Assembly (NCBI GenBank): GCA_029204225.1 | Contig: CM055107.1 | Location: 16,115,309-16,173,308, forward strand | Length of the DNA: 58,000 bases | Source of the DNA: Diphasiastrum complanatum | Lineage: Eukaryota > Streptophyta > Lycopodiopsida > Lycopodiales > Lycopodiaceae | Reading direction: 5' to 3' | In this document: one piece after another, positions 57,721 through 58,000 of the stretch | Layout: every line of letters starts with the position of its first letter | Numbering within the stretch: the first letter of the stretch is position 1 | Translations under genes and position numbers: made by a program | The notes under the pieces: model-generated | What the model was told of the DNA's origin: nothing | The model's database searches: none | What the model saw: the letters and a program-made list of their open reading frames with translations, nothing else

Positions 57721-58000
57721 TTATAATGTTTGAGTTTGGTCCAAAAATCGGTTTTCTACAGCACTTGGATGCATTCTAACGTAGAGAATACAAAGGTTTT
57801 TAGAGAGAGGGAAAAAAAAAACTCTTGGGTTTCTACAACAAGCAAAATTTTGACCTCCAAAATTTTTCTCTCTCGAAAGTATAGGTACAAAAATCTCTCA
57901 TCATACATATAGTGGTAGCTCGAGTTCCTACACTAATTAGCACGTGGTGACTCTTGAAACATAATTGGGTCCCTCATTATGAATCTCTAAATGTGATTAG

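Overview
This is a stretch of nuclear DNA from a land plant with a large, repeat-rich genome. Gymnosperm or fern is my inference, from introns of up to 23.7 kb packed with nested transposons; the species cannot be told from the sequence. There is no sign of bacterial or organellar DNA: no operons, no ribosome binding sites, no CRISPR array, no rRNA gene.

The one intact host gene I can reconstruct is an ORANGE (OR) homologue on the minus strand, about 36.7 kb from start codon (55471) to stop codon (18737). Eight exons join with matching splice phases into a 349-residue protein. It has an N-terminal plastid-targeting-like region, the conserved OR middle domain, two membrane segments and a four-repeat DnaJ-type cysteine-rich domain ending in DPFD. 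Introns 2 (8.85 kb) and 5 (23.7 kb) hold most of the transposons in the window.

Layout. 1-6000: decayed Ty1/copia pol (plus strand), an LTR-like segment, AT-rich repeats, and a second copia fragment (minus strand). 6000-12350: an unusual region. It holds an unidentified spliced ORF at 7152 (plus) and a decayed minus-strand gene with a histone H3-like domain followed by a Ser/Pro-rich linker and exons resembling a C48/Ulp1-type cysteine peptidase. At least sixteen CG-rich motifs in alternating orientation are scattered through it. 12350-18700: mostly anonymous sequence with primer-binding-site-like motifs, one unidentified coding remnant, a (GA)n microsatellite and short tandem repeats.

18737-55471 (OR gene). 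Intron 5 holds, from left to right: a 640-bp hAT-type non-autonomous element carrying a fragment of a carotenoid cleavage dioxygenase gene; a hAT remnant; and three hAT-like elements (A 24.4-29.6 kb, C 29.6-33.9 kb, B 33.9-36.2 kb). These are followed by a truncated gypsy element split by a rearranged copia element with 0.58-kb LTRs. Intron 2 holds a second, LTR-flanked gypsy element. Inside that lie a 365-bp hAT-type MITE and a 2.9-kb gag-only LTR element (TR-GAG-like), one LTR of which contains a 90-bp tRNA-derived SINE-like insertion. 55472-58000: OR upstream region and a decayed gypsy pol (minus strand).

The genes do not form a pathway in the operon sense. The notable functional link is that a carotenoid-cleavage gene fragment, mobilised by a hAT-type element, sits in the same orientation inside an intron of ORANGE, whose known role is to stabilise phytoene synthase and promote carotenoid accumulation.
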